Shown in pieces: positions 35,334 to 43,275 of a stretch of DNA of 64,000 nucleotides (position 1 is the stretch's first letter; each line of letters opens with the position of its first letter). The stretch comes from UBA8752 sp965659115 (GTDB lineage: Bacteria > Bacteroidota > Bacteroidia > Flavobacteriales_D > Sanyastnellaceae). The notes under the pieces were generated by a model, which saw only the letters and a program-made list of their open reading frames with translations, was not told the DNA's origin and made no database searches. A program made the position numbers and the translations under genes. The DNA lies in assembly GCA_965659115.1 (NCBI GenBank), contig CBFHUP010000003.1, forward strand, positions 15,083-79,082, in the 5' to 3' direction.

Positions 35334-35705
35334 ATGTCTGTCGCTGCGGAAGCCCACCACCGCCGCATCGCGGAGATGACCTTTGCCTCCGTGCACCCTT
35401 GCTACGTCACCAAGGTGGCACAGAAGGGACGAACCGAGGAGGAGCTTCAGACGGTCCTGAAGTGGCTTACGGGCTATTCTGATGCCCAATTGCAAGCCCA
35501 CGTGGAGCGCCAGTCCACATTGGCTGAATTCTTCGAAGAGGCGTCCGTGAACTCCTTATCCTCTGAGGTCAAGGGGGTCATTTGCGGGTACCGCATCGAG
35601 GAATTGGACAATGACCTGACCCGACAAGTTCGGGTGATGGACAAGCTCGTTGATGAGTTGGCCAAGGGACGTGCGATGGACCGCATCCTCCGCACCGAAA
35701 CCTGA
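35334..35705 (+). CDS. DUF2200 family protein
   Basis: A 123-residue small cytoplasmic protein of the DUF2200 family, unknown function. Seen: RIAEMTFASVHPCYVTKVAQ at residues 11-30, KGRTEEELQTVLKWLTGYS, VKGVICGYRIEELDN and the ending DKLVDELAKGRAMDRILR. Same operon as the acyl-CoA dehydrogenase. It abuts the convergent amidase gene, with which it has no overlap. Confidence 0.88.
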   Translation: MSVAAEAHHRRIAEMTFASVHPCYVTKVAQKGRTEEELQTVLKWLTGYSDAQLQAHVERQSTLAEFFEEASVNSLSSEVKGVICGYRIEELDNDLTRQVRVMDKLVDELAKGRAMDRILRTET

Positions 35706-36500
35706 TCAGCCCTGGTGGGCGTCCGCATCGCTGAGGAAAGGCAGTTTCCGGCGGAATGCAGTCATTTCTTCCCGACTCAGGACGGCCTTGAGGTTGGCTG
35801 GTTGGCCTTTCCCGCCGGCATCGGCGAGCAGGTTCCCGGCGAAATTGGCGATGAGGCTGTCCCCGGCATAATGGTGGCCATTTCCGTCTGTGCCCGACCG
35901 ATTGAGGCCGATGACGAAGCATTGGTTCTCTATGGCGCGCGCTTGCAAAAGCGTCCTCCAGGCGGCACTGCGTGTTTCGGGCCAGTTGGCCACGTAGATG
36001 GCGAGGTCGTAGGGCACATCGCGGTTGTTGCGCACAAACACGGGAAACCGGAGGTCGTAGCAGACCTGAAGTAGGATGCGGAAACCCCGAAACTCGAGCT
36101 CTACCCGGTCTTCACCGGCTTTGAAATGGTCGTGTTCCCCTGCGAGGGTGAAGAGGTGACGTTTGTCGTAGTGCGTGGGCGATCCTTCGTTGGAAGGGGG
36201 CACAAACCAGCAGCGGTTGCGGGGCATGCCCGCGTGGTCATGGCATGCCACGCTGCCGACGATGGCGGCATCGAGTTTATCGGCCCAACCTTGCATCCAA
36301 TCGAGCGTATTGTCGGGACTTTCAGGGTGTTCTAACGGGGGCCAGCTGAAACCAGTGGTGAACATTTCGGGGAGCACCACCACATCGCAACGGTCGCTCT
36401 CGAGCTCAGAGAGCAGGACGTCGAAATGGGCCAGGTTGGCACTGGGGTCTCGCCAATAGAGGTTGGATTGAAGGCCGACGATATGGAGTTCAGCGGGCAT
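35706..36500 (-). CDS. Carbon-nitrogen hydrolase, omega-amidase-like
   Basis: A 264-residue nitrilase-superfamily amidase. The Glu-Lys-Cys triad is Glu45 (VVLPEMFTTGFS), Lys113 (HYDKRHLFTLAGEHDHF) and Cys147 (LLQVCYDLRFPVF). These segments are those of the omega-amidase group (E. coli YafV, mammalian Nit2), which hydrolyses the alpha-keto acids alpha-ketoglutaramate or alpha-ketosuccinamate. ATG 36500 overlaps the end of the upstream aminotransferase by 11 bases, and that pairing supports the assignment. Confidence 0.88.
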   Translation of the reverse strand: MPAELHIVGLQSNLYWRDPSANLAHFDVLLSELESDRCDVVVLPEMFTTGFSWPPLEHPESPDNTLDWMQGWADKLDAAIVGSVACHDHAGMPRNRCWFVPPSNEGSPTHYDKRHLFTLAGEHDHFKAGEDRVELEFRGFRILLQVCYDLRFPVFVRNNRDVPYDLAIYVANWPETRSAAWRTLLQARAIENQCFVIGLNRSGTDGNGHHYAGDSLIANFAGNLLADAGGKGQPANLKAVLSREEMTAFRRKLPFLSDADAHQG

Positions 36501-37659
36501 GGTCGGCAGCAATGTGGCGCAAGCATTCGATGGCGGCATCAATGGTGGCATCTTCTTTGGCGATGCACAGCCGGATCATTGGGCGCGGGGGTGTAAAGAA
36601 GGCGTCGAGGGGAATGGTGGCGAGGCCATGGGTGCGGGTCCAAGTGCGCGCCCATTTGCCGTCATTGTTGGCGATGAGTGCACTGGCGTCGAGCACTTGG
36701 AAGAATCCCCCTTCCGCGGGGGCGAAGCGCCAGGCAGTGTCGCGGATGCCCTGCAGCAATCGGTCGCGTTTGCGGCCGTAAAGGTCTGCAAGCCCGTTGA
36801 GGTGGTCTTCGGCTTCGGCGGTGGGAAGGAACTGTTCGAGTGCTGCCTGCAGTGGCGCGCCTGTCGAGAAGACATCATACTGGTGCACCTTTCGAACTTC
36901 GGCCATCAAGGGGGCGGGCCCTACGGCCCACCCAATCTTCCATCCGGTGATCTGGAGGAGCTTGCCAAAGCTGCCAAATACCAGGCTGCGTGCTGTGAGC
37001 GCAGGATGCGCTGCGACAGAGGTTTCGGGACGTCCGTCGTGCACAATCGGGCCGTATACCTCGTCACTCAACACCAACGTTTCTGTGCCTTCGAGCTGCG
37101 CAGCAAGACCGTCCAAGAATCCCGGAGGGCAGATGGTGCCCGTAGGGTTGTGGGGCGTGTTGAGGATGACCATCCTGGTCTGGGGACCGCAGGCTTGGCG
37201 CAGGGCCTGGAGGTCCCACTGTCCTGCCTCGTCGAACAAAGGCACCCCTTTCAATGCTCCACCGGCGAGTTGAACGGCGGGTGCATAAAGGTCATAGGCT
37301 GGAGTTTGCACCACCACCTCTTGGCCGCGGTGCACCAGGGCTTGGATGGCGGCGAAAATCAAAGAGGAGGCACCGGCTCCAATGGTGCATTCGTTGTCCA
37401 CATCATAAGACGCGCCATGGCGTTGGGCATGGTGGTTGCAAATCCATTGGCGCAGGCCAGCGCGCCCCGCCATAGGGGCATATTGGTGTACTCCATCCCT
37501 GAGCGCTTGTTCTGCTGCCGCGACCAAGCCCGGAGGCGGAGGTAAATCTGGAAACCCTTGCGCCAAATTCAAGGCGCCGTGCTCCACGGCCAGTGCCGAC
37601 ATCTCCGTAAAGATGGTGGTCCCGAGGCCGGGCAGTTTGCTGTCGGCTGTCCCTTGCAA
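36490..37659 (-). CDS. PLP aminotransferase, methionine/glutamine transaminase type
   Basis: A 389-residue class I aminotransferase like E. coli YbdL (methionine aminotransferase) and kynurenine/glutamine transaminases. Seen: LAQGFPDLPPPP near residue 40, HQYAPMAGRAGLRQ, ILNTPHNPTGTI with the cofactor-binding Asn, LSDEVYGPIVHDG, and the Schiff-base lysine in SFGKLLQITGWKIGWAVGP. No good ATG exists; TTG 37659, 4 bases after the infB stop, puts the family's opening LPGLGTTIFTEMSALA at the N-terminus. The frame continues upstream only through infB. With the omega-amidase it forms a keto-acid salvage pair. Confidence 0.85.
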   Translation of the reverse strand: MQGTADSKLPGLGTTIFTEMSALAVEHGALNLAQGFPDLPPPPGLVAAAEQALRDGVHQYAPMAGRAGLRQWICNHHAQRHGASYDVDNECTIGAGASSLIFAAIQALVHRGQEVVVQTPAYDLYAPAVQLAGGALKGVPLFDEAGQWDLQALRQACGPQTRMVILNTPHNPTGTICPPGFLDGLAAQLEGTETLVLSDEVYGPIVHDGRPETSVAAHPALTARSLVFGSFGKLLQITGWKIGWAVGPAPLMAEVRKVHQYDVFSTGAPLQAALEQFLPTAEAEDHLNGLADLYGRKRDRLLQGIRDTAWRFAPAEGGFFQVLDASALIANNDGKWARTWTRTHGLATIPLDAFFTPPRPMIRLCIAKEDATIDAAIECLRHIAADHAR

Positions 37660-37663
37660 GGGC

Positions 37664-40558
37664 TTAGTCGTCGAGGGTCTGCTTGACTTCGACTTCCTCG
37701 TATGCTTCGATGATATCGCCCACCTTGATGTCATTGAAACGGTCGACGTTCAAACCGCACTCGAGGCCTTTCTTGACTTCTTTGGCGTCGTCTTTGAATC
37801 GCTTCAAGGAACCGAGGCTGCCTGTGTACACCACTACGCCTTCTCGGATCACGCGGATGTTGTGGTTTCTTTGAATGACACCGTCTTGGACGAAGCAACC
37901 TGCAATCGTGCCGACTTTGGAGATCTTGAAGGTTTCGCGGATTTCCGCAGTACCGACAATGCGCTCTTCGATTTTGGCAGAAAGCAAGCCTTCCATCGCC
38001 TCCTTCATCTCTTCGATGGCTTGGTAGATGATGGAGTACAAGCGAATCTGAATGCCTTCCCGTTCGGCAAGCTTTCGGGCGGTGCCACTGGGTCGGACTT
38101 GGAAGCCGATGATGATGGCTTCAGAAGCAGAGGCCAGAAGGACATCGCTTTCTGAAATCTGTCCAACGGCTTTGTGGATGACGTTGACCTGCACTTTTTC
38201 TGTGCTTTGCTTGATCAATGAATCCGCCAAAGCTTCCGTGGAACCGTCCACGTCGCCTTTGATGATGAGGTTGAGCTCCTTGTATTCGCCCACTGCAATC
38301 CGTCGTCCCAATTCTTCGAGGGTGACTTGCTTTTGCGTCCTGATGCCTTGTTCGCGCTGCAGCTGCTGGCGTTTTTGGGCGATCGTCCGGGCTTCTTTTT
38401 CGTTTTCGAAGATGTGGAACTCGTCTCCCGCATTGGGGGCACCGTCCAATCCTAGAATGGAAACAGGCATAGAGGGTCCAGCTTCCTTCAGGGCTTCACC
38501 GCGCTCATTGGTCATGGCGCGGACCTTGCCGCTGTATTGACCTGCGAGCATGGGATCGCCGACTTGCAAAGTGCCGGCTGACACGATCAGGTTGGTCACA
38601 TACCCTCGGCCTTTGTCGAGGCTGGACTCGATGATGGTGCCGACTGCGCGCTTTTTGGGGTTGGCCTTCAGCTCGAGCAGTTCGGCTTCGAGGGTCACCT
38701 TTTCCAGCAATTCTGGGATGCCCAATCCGGTTTTCGCAGAAACTTCTTGGCTCTGCGTTTTGCCGCCCCACTCTTCCACTTGGATGCCGAGCTCGGCGAG
38801 TTCCGTGCGGATTTTGTCGGGGTTGGATTCCTCGCGGTCGCACTTGTTGATGGCGATGATGAAAGGAATTTCAGCAGATTGGGCGTGGCTGATGGCCTCC
38901 TTGGTTTGCGGCATGACCGCGTCGTCCGCCGCCACAATGATGATCGCGAGGTCGGTAACCTGGGCACCCCTTGCCCGCATGGCGGTAAAGGCTTCGTGAC
39001 CGGGAGTATCGATGAAGGTCATGCGGGCGCCATCTTCGAGCACCACGCTGTACGAACCAATGTGCTGGGTGATGCCGCCGGCCTCACCGTCGATGACGTT
39101 GGATTTGCGGATGTAGTCGAGCAATGAGGTCTTACCGTGGTCGACGTGGCCCATGACTGTGACAATGGGCGGACGTGAAAGGAGGTCCTCCTCGCTGTCT
39201 TGTTCGACCTCGATGGCCTCTTGCACTTCGGCAGACACGAAGTCTACACCGTAGCCGAACTCCTCGGCGATGATGCCGATGGTTTCTTTGTCAAGCCTTT
39301 GGTTGATGGACACCATCATGCCCAAAGACATGCAGGCGGAGATGATCTCGTTGACCGAGACATCCATCATGGTAGCGAGTTCTGACGCCGTTACAAATTC
39401 GGTGAGCTCGAGGGTGTGCGCCGCCTCCATTTGAGCGAGTTGCTCGCGTTCGGCACGTTCCTGCTTGGCATCCCGTTTTGCACGGCGGGTCTTGGCGCTG
39501 GCTTGGGTCTTCTTTCCCTTGCTCAGACGGGCCAGGGTTTCCTTGATCTCCTTTTGGATGTCCTTTTCGGAGATTTCTTTCTTGGGTGCGCCGGTGACGG
39601 TGCGGCCCCGTTTTCCTGCCTGTTTTCCTGCGGCCTCGACGTCCACCTTGGTGATGCGCTTTCTCTTGCGCTTCTCGCCAGCTGTGGTGGGCTTTTTCTC
39701 GACGGGCAGTTTGATTTTTCCGACGACGGTGGGTCCGGTGAGCTTCTCTGCTTTGGCGCGCATCACTTCCACTTCCGGCTTTTTGGGAGCATCGGTGGGT
39801 GGTGCAGTGGATGTAGCGGGAGCCGGCGCAGCAGGTGCCTTTGCGGCGGGAGTCGGCGCAGTTTTTGCGGCGGGGGCAGCAGTCGCTGCTGGAGTGGCTT
39901 TTTGTCCGGCCGGCTTTTTGCCCTTTTTCTTAGGGTTGACGGCATCCAAGTCCACTTTTCCGACAATCTTGACGGGAGAAGGGACACTGGGTTTGGCCTC
40001 TGGTTCGGGCTTTTCGGGAGCAGGATCGGCTTCAGTTGGGGCTTCTTCAGCTTTGGGCTGTTCAGCCGCTGGCGCCTCTTCTTTGGGCGCCTCTGGTGCT
40101 GCTGGTGCTTCTTCCGGAACTTCTTCTGACGCTGTTTCCGCAGGCGCTTCTGCCACGGGAGCGGCTTCTACAGGAGCCTCGGGTTCAGGCGCAACTGCAG
40201 GCTCTTCAGCCGGAGCAGGCGCTGCCGCTTCAGGCGTTGGTTCTGGTTCTGCGGCGGGCGCAGGTGCGGGGGCTTCTGCAGGTGCAGCAGCCTCGGCTTC
40301 TGCCTTACGCTTCGAGTCCACTGCCAGAGCCTCCATCTCCAGCAAGGTTTTCGATTTCTGCTTGGACTTCTCCTTGGCCGCTTTTTCGTCGGCGAAGTTG
40401 GAACGCACCAAGGCGTATTGTTCCGGCTCCAACTTGGTGTTGGGCTTGCGTTCGACTTCGATTCCTTGGGAGGATAGGAATTCGACGATCGAGTCGACAC
40501 CGAGGTTGAACTCTCGGGCGACTTTACTGAGGCGTACCGGTTTGGAAACTTCTGACAT
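37664..40558 (-). CDS. infB: Translation initiation factor IF-2
   Basis: A 964-residue GTPase that places initiator tRNA on the 30S subunit. The N-terminal IF2_N helix domain (KVAREFNLGVDSIVEFL) is followed by a long Ala/Pro/Glu-rich linker (about residues 80-300) of low complexity, then a second IF2_N-like segment, the GTPase core (GHVDHGKTSL, DTPGHEAF, NKCD), and C-terminal domains II-IV (PKKRAVGTIIESSLDKGRGY, then GFQVRPSGTARKLAEREG). Third gene of the rimP-nusA-infB group. Confidence 0.97.
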   Translation of the reverse strand: MSEVSKPVRLSKVAREFNLGVDSIVEFLSSQGIEVERKPNTKLEPEQYALVRSNFADEKAAKEKSKQKSKTLLEMEALAVDSKRKAEAEAAAPAEAPAPAPAAEPEPTPEAAAPAPAEEPAVAPEPEAPVEAAPVAEAPAETASEEVPEEAPAAPEAPKEEAPAAEQPKAEEAPTEADPAPEKPEPEAKPSVPSPVKIVGKVDLDAVNPKKKGKKPAGQKATPAATAAPAAKTAPTPAAKAPAAPAPATSTAPPTDAPKKPEVEVMRAKAEKLTGPTVVGKIKLPVEKKPTTAGEKRKRKRITKVDVEAAGKQAGKRGRTVTGAPKKEISEKDIQKEIKETLARLSKGKKTQASAKTRRAKRDAKQERAEREQLAQMEAAHTLELTEFVTASELATMMDVSVNEIISACMSLGMMVSINQRLDKETIGIIAEEFGYGVDFVSAEVQEAIEVEQDSEEDLLSRPPIVTVMGHVDHGKTSLLDYIRKSNVIDGEAGGITQHIGSYSVVLEDGARMTFIDTPGHEAFTAMRARGAQVTDLAIIIVAADDAVMPQTKEAISHAQSAEIPFIIAINKCDREESNPDKIRTELAELGIQVEEWGGKTQSQEVSAKTGLGIPELLEKVTLEAELLELKANPKKRAVGTIIESSLDKGRGYVTNLIVSAGTLQVGDPMLAGQYSGKVRAMTNERGEALKEAGPSMPVSILGLDGAPNAGDEFHIFENEKEARTIAQKRQQLQREQGIRTQKQVTLEELGRRIAVGEYKELNLIIKGDVDGSTEALADSLIKQSTEKVQVNVIHKAVGQISESDVLLASASEAIIIGFQVRPSGTARKLAEREGIQIRLYSIIYQAIEEMKEAMEGLLSAKIEERIVGTAEIRETFKISKVGTIAGCFVQDGVIQRNHNIRVIREGVVVYTGSLGSLKRFKDDAKEVKKGLECGLNVDRFNDIKVGDIIEAYEEVEVKQTLDD

Positions 40559-40616
40559 GTGCGGCTTTCCGGGGACTATCGTTGACGTGAGGTGGGCGGG
40601 TTCTGGATGGAACCGA

Positions 40617-41849
40617 TCAGGTATCGAATTCTGATTTGAGGACCTTCATGACCTCTTCGACGGTCTCCAACTCAAGGTCTGTTCGATTGGCCAGGTCCTC
40701 CACGGTGAGGTTGAGAACGCTGCGCGCAGTGTCACATCCGATTTTTTCGAGTTCCTCGATGATCCAGGCATCGATTTCGTCCTTGAACTCCTTGAGTTCG
40801 ACATCGTCGATTTCCGTTTCGCCTTCGCGGTAAACGTCGATTTCATAACCGGTCAAGCGACCGGCCAATTTGATGTTGTGTCCACCTTTACCGATGGCCA
40901 GAGATACCTGGTCGGGTTGGAGGTAAACCTCTGCCCGTTCACCTTTGATGGTGATCGAAGAAATCTTGGCGGGACTGAGGGCACGTGCGATCAAGAGTTG
41001 GTCGTTGGCCGTGTAGTTGATGACGTCGATGTTCTCGTTCTTCAACTCGCGGACAATGCCATGGATCCTGGATCCTTTCATGCCAACACAAGCGCCGACT
41101 GGATCCACGCGGTCGTCGTAGGATTCCACAGCCACCTTGGCACGGTCGCCTGGGGCGCGCACCACTTTCTTGATGGTGATGAGTCCGTCGTAGATCTCGG
41201 GAACCTCTTGTTCGAAGAGGCGTGAGAGAAACTCTGGTGCCGTTCTGGAAAGGATGATCCGGGGGTTGTTGTTCCGAATGTCGACTTCTGCTACAACAGC
41301 GCGAACGGCGTCTCCTTTGCGGAAGAAATCCCCGGGGATTTGCTGGTCGCGCGGCATGATGAGTTCGTTGTCATCGTCGTCGACGAGCAAGATTTCACGC
41401 TTCCAAATTTGGTAGACCTCTGCAGAAATGATTTCGCCAACGCGGTCCTTGTATTTGCGGTAGAGCGCGTCCTTTTCCAGCTCCATGATCTTGCCCGCTA
41501 GGTTCTGGCGCATCGAGAGCACGTTTCGGCGGCCAAAGTCCACGAGCTTGATTTCCTCAGAAACTTCCTCACCCACCTCAAAATCGTCTTCGATTTTCAG
41601 AGCGTCAGCAAGCCCGATTTCAGCAACGGGATCTTCGACCTCACCGTCTTCGACGATTTCGCGGTTGTGCCAAATTTCGAGGTCACCCTTTTCGGGGTTA
41701 ATGATGATGTCAAAGTTGTCATCTGCCCCGTACTTCTTGATGATCATATTCCGGAACACTTCCTCGAGAATACCCATCATGGTCTCGCGGTCGATGTTCT
41801 TCAACTCCTTGAACTCCCTGAAGGAGTCGACTAGGTTCACCGTATCCAT
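40617..41849 (-). CDS. nusA: Transcription termination/antitermination factor NusA
   Basis: A 410-residue RNA polymerase-binding factor. N-terminal domain (residues 1-130), S1 domain around 135-200 (VGEIISAEVYQIWKREILL), then two KH domains with DPVGACVGMKGSRIHGIVRE and VSLAIGKGGHNIKLAGRLTG. The C-terminal acidic repeats of E. coli NusA are reduced to one short helical region, as usual for the phylum. Its ATG overlaps the rimP stop as TAATG, so the two are coupled. It is followed by infB after 58 bases. Confidence 0.97.
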   Translation of the reverse strand: MDTVNLVDSFREFKELKNIDRETMMGILEEVFRNMIIKKYGADDNFDIIINPEKGDLEIWHNREIVEDGEVEDPVAEIGLADALKIEDDFEVGEEVSEEIKLVDFGRRNVLSMRQNLAGKIMELEKDALYRKYKDRVGEIISAEVYQIWKREILLVDDDDNELIMPRDQQIPGDFFRKGDAVRAVVAEVDIRNNNPRIILSRTAPEFLSRLFEQEVPEIYDGLITIKKVVRAPGDRAKVAVESYDDRVDPVGACVGMKGSRIHGIVRELKNENIDVINYTANDQLLIARALSPAKISSITIKGERAEVYLQPDQVSLAIGKGGHNIKLAGRLTGYEIDVYREGETEIDDVELKEFKDEIDAWIIEELEKIGCDTARSVLNLTVEDLANRTDLELETVEEVMKVLKSEFDT

Positions 41850-42319
41850 TATTGCTTGAATGAGATCTTGACTTTCGTTGTGGCGATGGCGTCCCAGCCC
41901 AGCTCATGCCGGTCTGTGACCCATTCCTTGGCCTTGCGGCCTTCTATTCTTCTTTTTTCTGTGTGCTCCACCACAATCCCGTCGTCCGAAATTGAGGTGA
42001 GCGTGCCTTCAATCTTATGTCCGTCGTGCTGTTGAACAGCGACTTCACGGCCCACATTCTTTTCATATTGTGGCCGAATCTTCAACGGTTGGTCGAGCCC
42101 TGGCGTAGACACCTGCAGCGAAAAATCGTACAGGTCCCGGTCGAGCTCATCTTCGATCATCCTCGAAATGGCCACACAACGCGAGATGGGCATGCCTTCC
42201 GGAGCGTCCACCAAAACGCGGATGTCAGCACCTTCTGAGACGTGGACGTCCACGAGAAAGCCGCCTTCTGTTGCGAGATGGCTTTCAACCCATTGGCGGA
42301 TATCCTGAGCGTTGATCAT
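41849..42319 (-). CDS. rimP: Ribosome maturation factor RimP
   Basis: A 156-residue 30S assembly factor. The first domain has GGFLVDVHVSEGADIRVLVD and CVAISRMIEDELDRDLYDFSLQVSTPGLDQPL, the family signature; the second is an Sm-like fold (VAVQQHDGHKIEGTLTSI). First gene of a conserved rimP-nusA-infB operon. It has a leader of about 74 nt with a strong hairpin (see the separate entry). Confidence 0.94.
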   Translation of the reverse strand: MINAQDIRQWVESHLATEGGFLVDVHVSEGADIRVLVDAPEGMPISRCVAISRMIEDELDRDLYDFSLQVSTPGLDQPLKIRPQYEKNVGREVAVQQHDGHKIEGTLTSISDDGIVVEHTEKRRIEGRKAKEWVTDRHELGWDAIATTKVKISFKQ

Positions 42320-42349
42320 GTGGTTTTAATCGCAATTTTGGGGAAGAAG

Positions 42350-42372
42350 AAGGGGGGCTTTCGGCCCCCCTT
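42350..42372 (-). promoter_or_regulatory. GC-rich hairpin in the leader of rimP-nusA-infB
   Basis: Nine base pairs (AAGGGGGGC with GCCCCCCTT on the minus strand) and a 5-nt loop, 31 nt upstream of the rimP ATG. The genes on either side diverge, so it is not an ordinary end-of-operon terminator. The minus-strand tail is CTTCTTCCCC, too poor in T for a strong intrinsic terminator. A weak attenuator or NusA-responsive leader is possible. Confidence 0.5.
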
Positions 42373-42399
42373 TCCTATCATTTCCCATCGTTGACAGTG

Positions 42400-42407
42400 C
42401 GAAAGTA
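42400..42407 (-). promoter_or_regulatory. Probable -7 box (TACTTTCG) of the rimP operon
   Basis: One mismatch to TAnnTTTG on the minus strand, placing the hairpin at 42350-42372 inside the predicted leader. Confidence 0.4.
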
Positions 42408-42452
42408 GGCAAAATCCTTGTGATGCCCGCAGTGGGCAAGGCTTGTTGGTCA

Positions 42453-42460
42453 CATCTTTG
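42453..42460 (+). promoter_or_regulatory. Probable -7 box (CATCTTTG) of the AlbA_2-domain gene
   Basis: One mismatch to TAnnTTTG, 4 nt before the ATG at 42465; same spacing as the exact boxes elsewhere in the window. Confidence 0.45.
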
Positions 42461-42464
42461 CTTC

Positions 42465-43229
42465 ATGTCGCATGTTCTTCGAATGATCGCAGAAGGGGAG
42501 CACCAGCAGCAGGACTTCAAAACGCGCATTGACGACAGCCGCAAAATCGCGCGGACGTTGGTGGCTTTTGCCAATGCCGATGGTGGCCGTCTGTTGATCG
42601 GTGTGAAAGACAATGGAATGGTCAGTGGTGTGCGTGTGGATGAGGAATTGCACATGGTAGAAGCGGCCGCGGAGATGTATTGTCGTCCTGCAGTGGCATT
42701 TCAATCTCAAGTGTGGAAGGCGGACATTAGAAGCGTGGTCGAAGTGGTGGTTGAACCATCGCGTCAGCGGCCGCACCGGTGTGAAGTGGAAGAGGGCCGT
42801 TGGGCCGCATTCCTCAGGTTGGAGGACGAGAACATTCAAGTCAACGCTGTGCTGGCCCGCTGTTGGGACCACCGGTTTCGCGCTGACCGCCCTGCCTTTG
42901 AGTACGACAAGAACGTCGGAAAGCTTTTCAAGTCGTGGCGCAATGGCAAGCTGTTGGGTTTTCGACAGGTGTCGCGTACGGTGCGCAAACCCGCTGGTGC
43001 GGTTGAGGATTTGCTCGCCCTTTTGGTCGGATGGGGTATTGTTGAAATGGTACTCGGCGATCGGAATTTTATGTACGGTTTGGCCGACGAAGAGGCGCTC
43101 GCCAATTTGGAAACGCGCGGTCCAGCTTTGTTTGACCTCTCGGTATTGCCTCCTTCGCCCAAGGTGCGGAGATTGCGGCCCCGTGGGTTGCGTCCAGTAG
43201 ATGCCCGCACAATGCCACCTGATTCCTGA
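42465..43229 (+). CDS. AlbA_2 (schlafen-like) domain protein
   Basis: A 254-residue protein. Residues 1-120 form an AlbA_2 domain: EGEHQQQDFKTRIDD (the ExxxxEFK-type opening), KIARTLVAFANADGGRLLIGVKD and CRPAVAFQSQVW. This domain is found in schlafen-like proteins as a putative nucleic-acid or nucleotide-binding module, usually joined to a C-terminal helix-turn-helix or AAA part. Here the C-terminal 130 residues are a basic region ending in RRLRPRGLRP without a visible ATPase motif. Function unknown. I chose ATG 42465 from the promoter spacing; ATG 42420 is in frame but less likely. Confidence 0.75.
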   Translation: MSHVLRMIAEGEHQQQDFKTRIDDSRKIARTLVAFANADGGRLLIGVKDNGMVSGVRVDEELHMVEAAAEMYCRPAVAFQSQVWKADIRSVVEVVVEPSRQRPHRCEVEEGRWAAFLRLEDENIQVNAVLARCWDHRFRADRPAFEYDKNVGKLFKSWRNGKLLGFRQVSRTVRKPAGAVEDLLALLVGWGIVEMVLGDRNFMYGLADEEALANLETRGPALFDLSVLPPSPKVRRLRPRGLRPVDARTMPPDS

Positions 43230-43275
43230 CCTTCGCGGCGTGCTGCAACACAATAATTTCTACCTGAGCGGCGTC

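Noticed and set aside
39900..40300. Open frames on the plus strand and repetitive Ala/Pro/Glu codons inside infB
   Set aside because: This is the low-complexity linker of IF-2; plus-strand frames are its complement.
42350..42372. Intrinsic terminator of a plus-strand gene
   Set aside because: No plus-strand gene ends here; both neighbours diverge, so I treat it as a leader hairpin instead.
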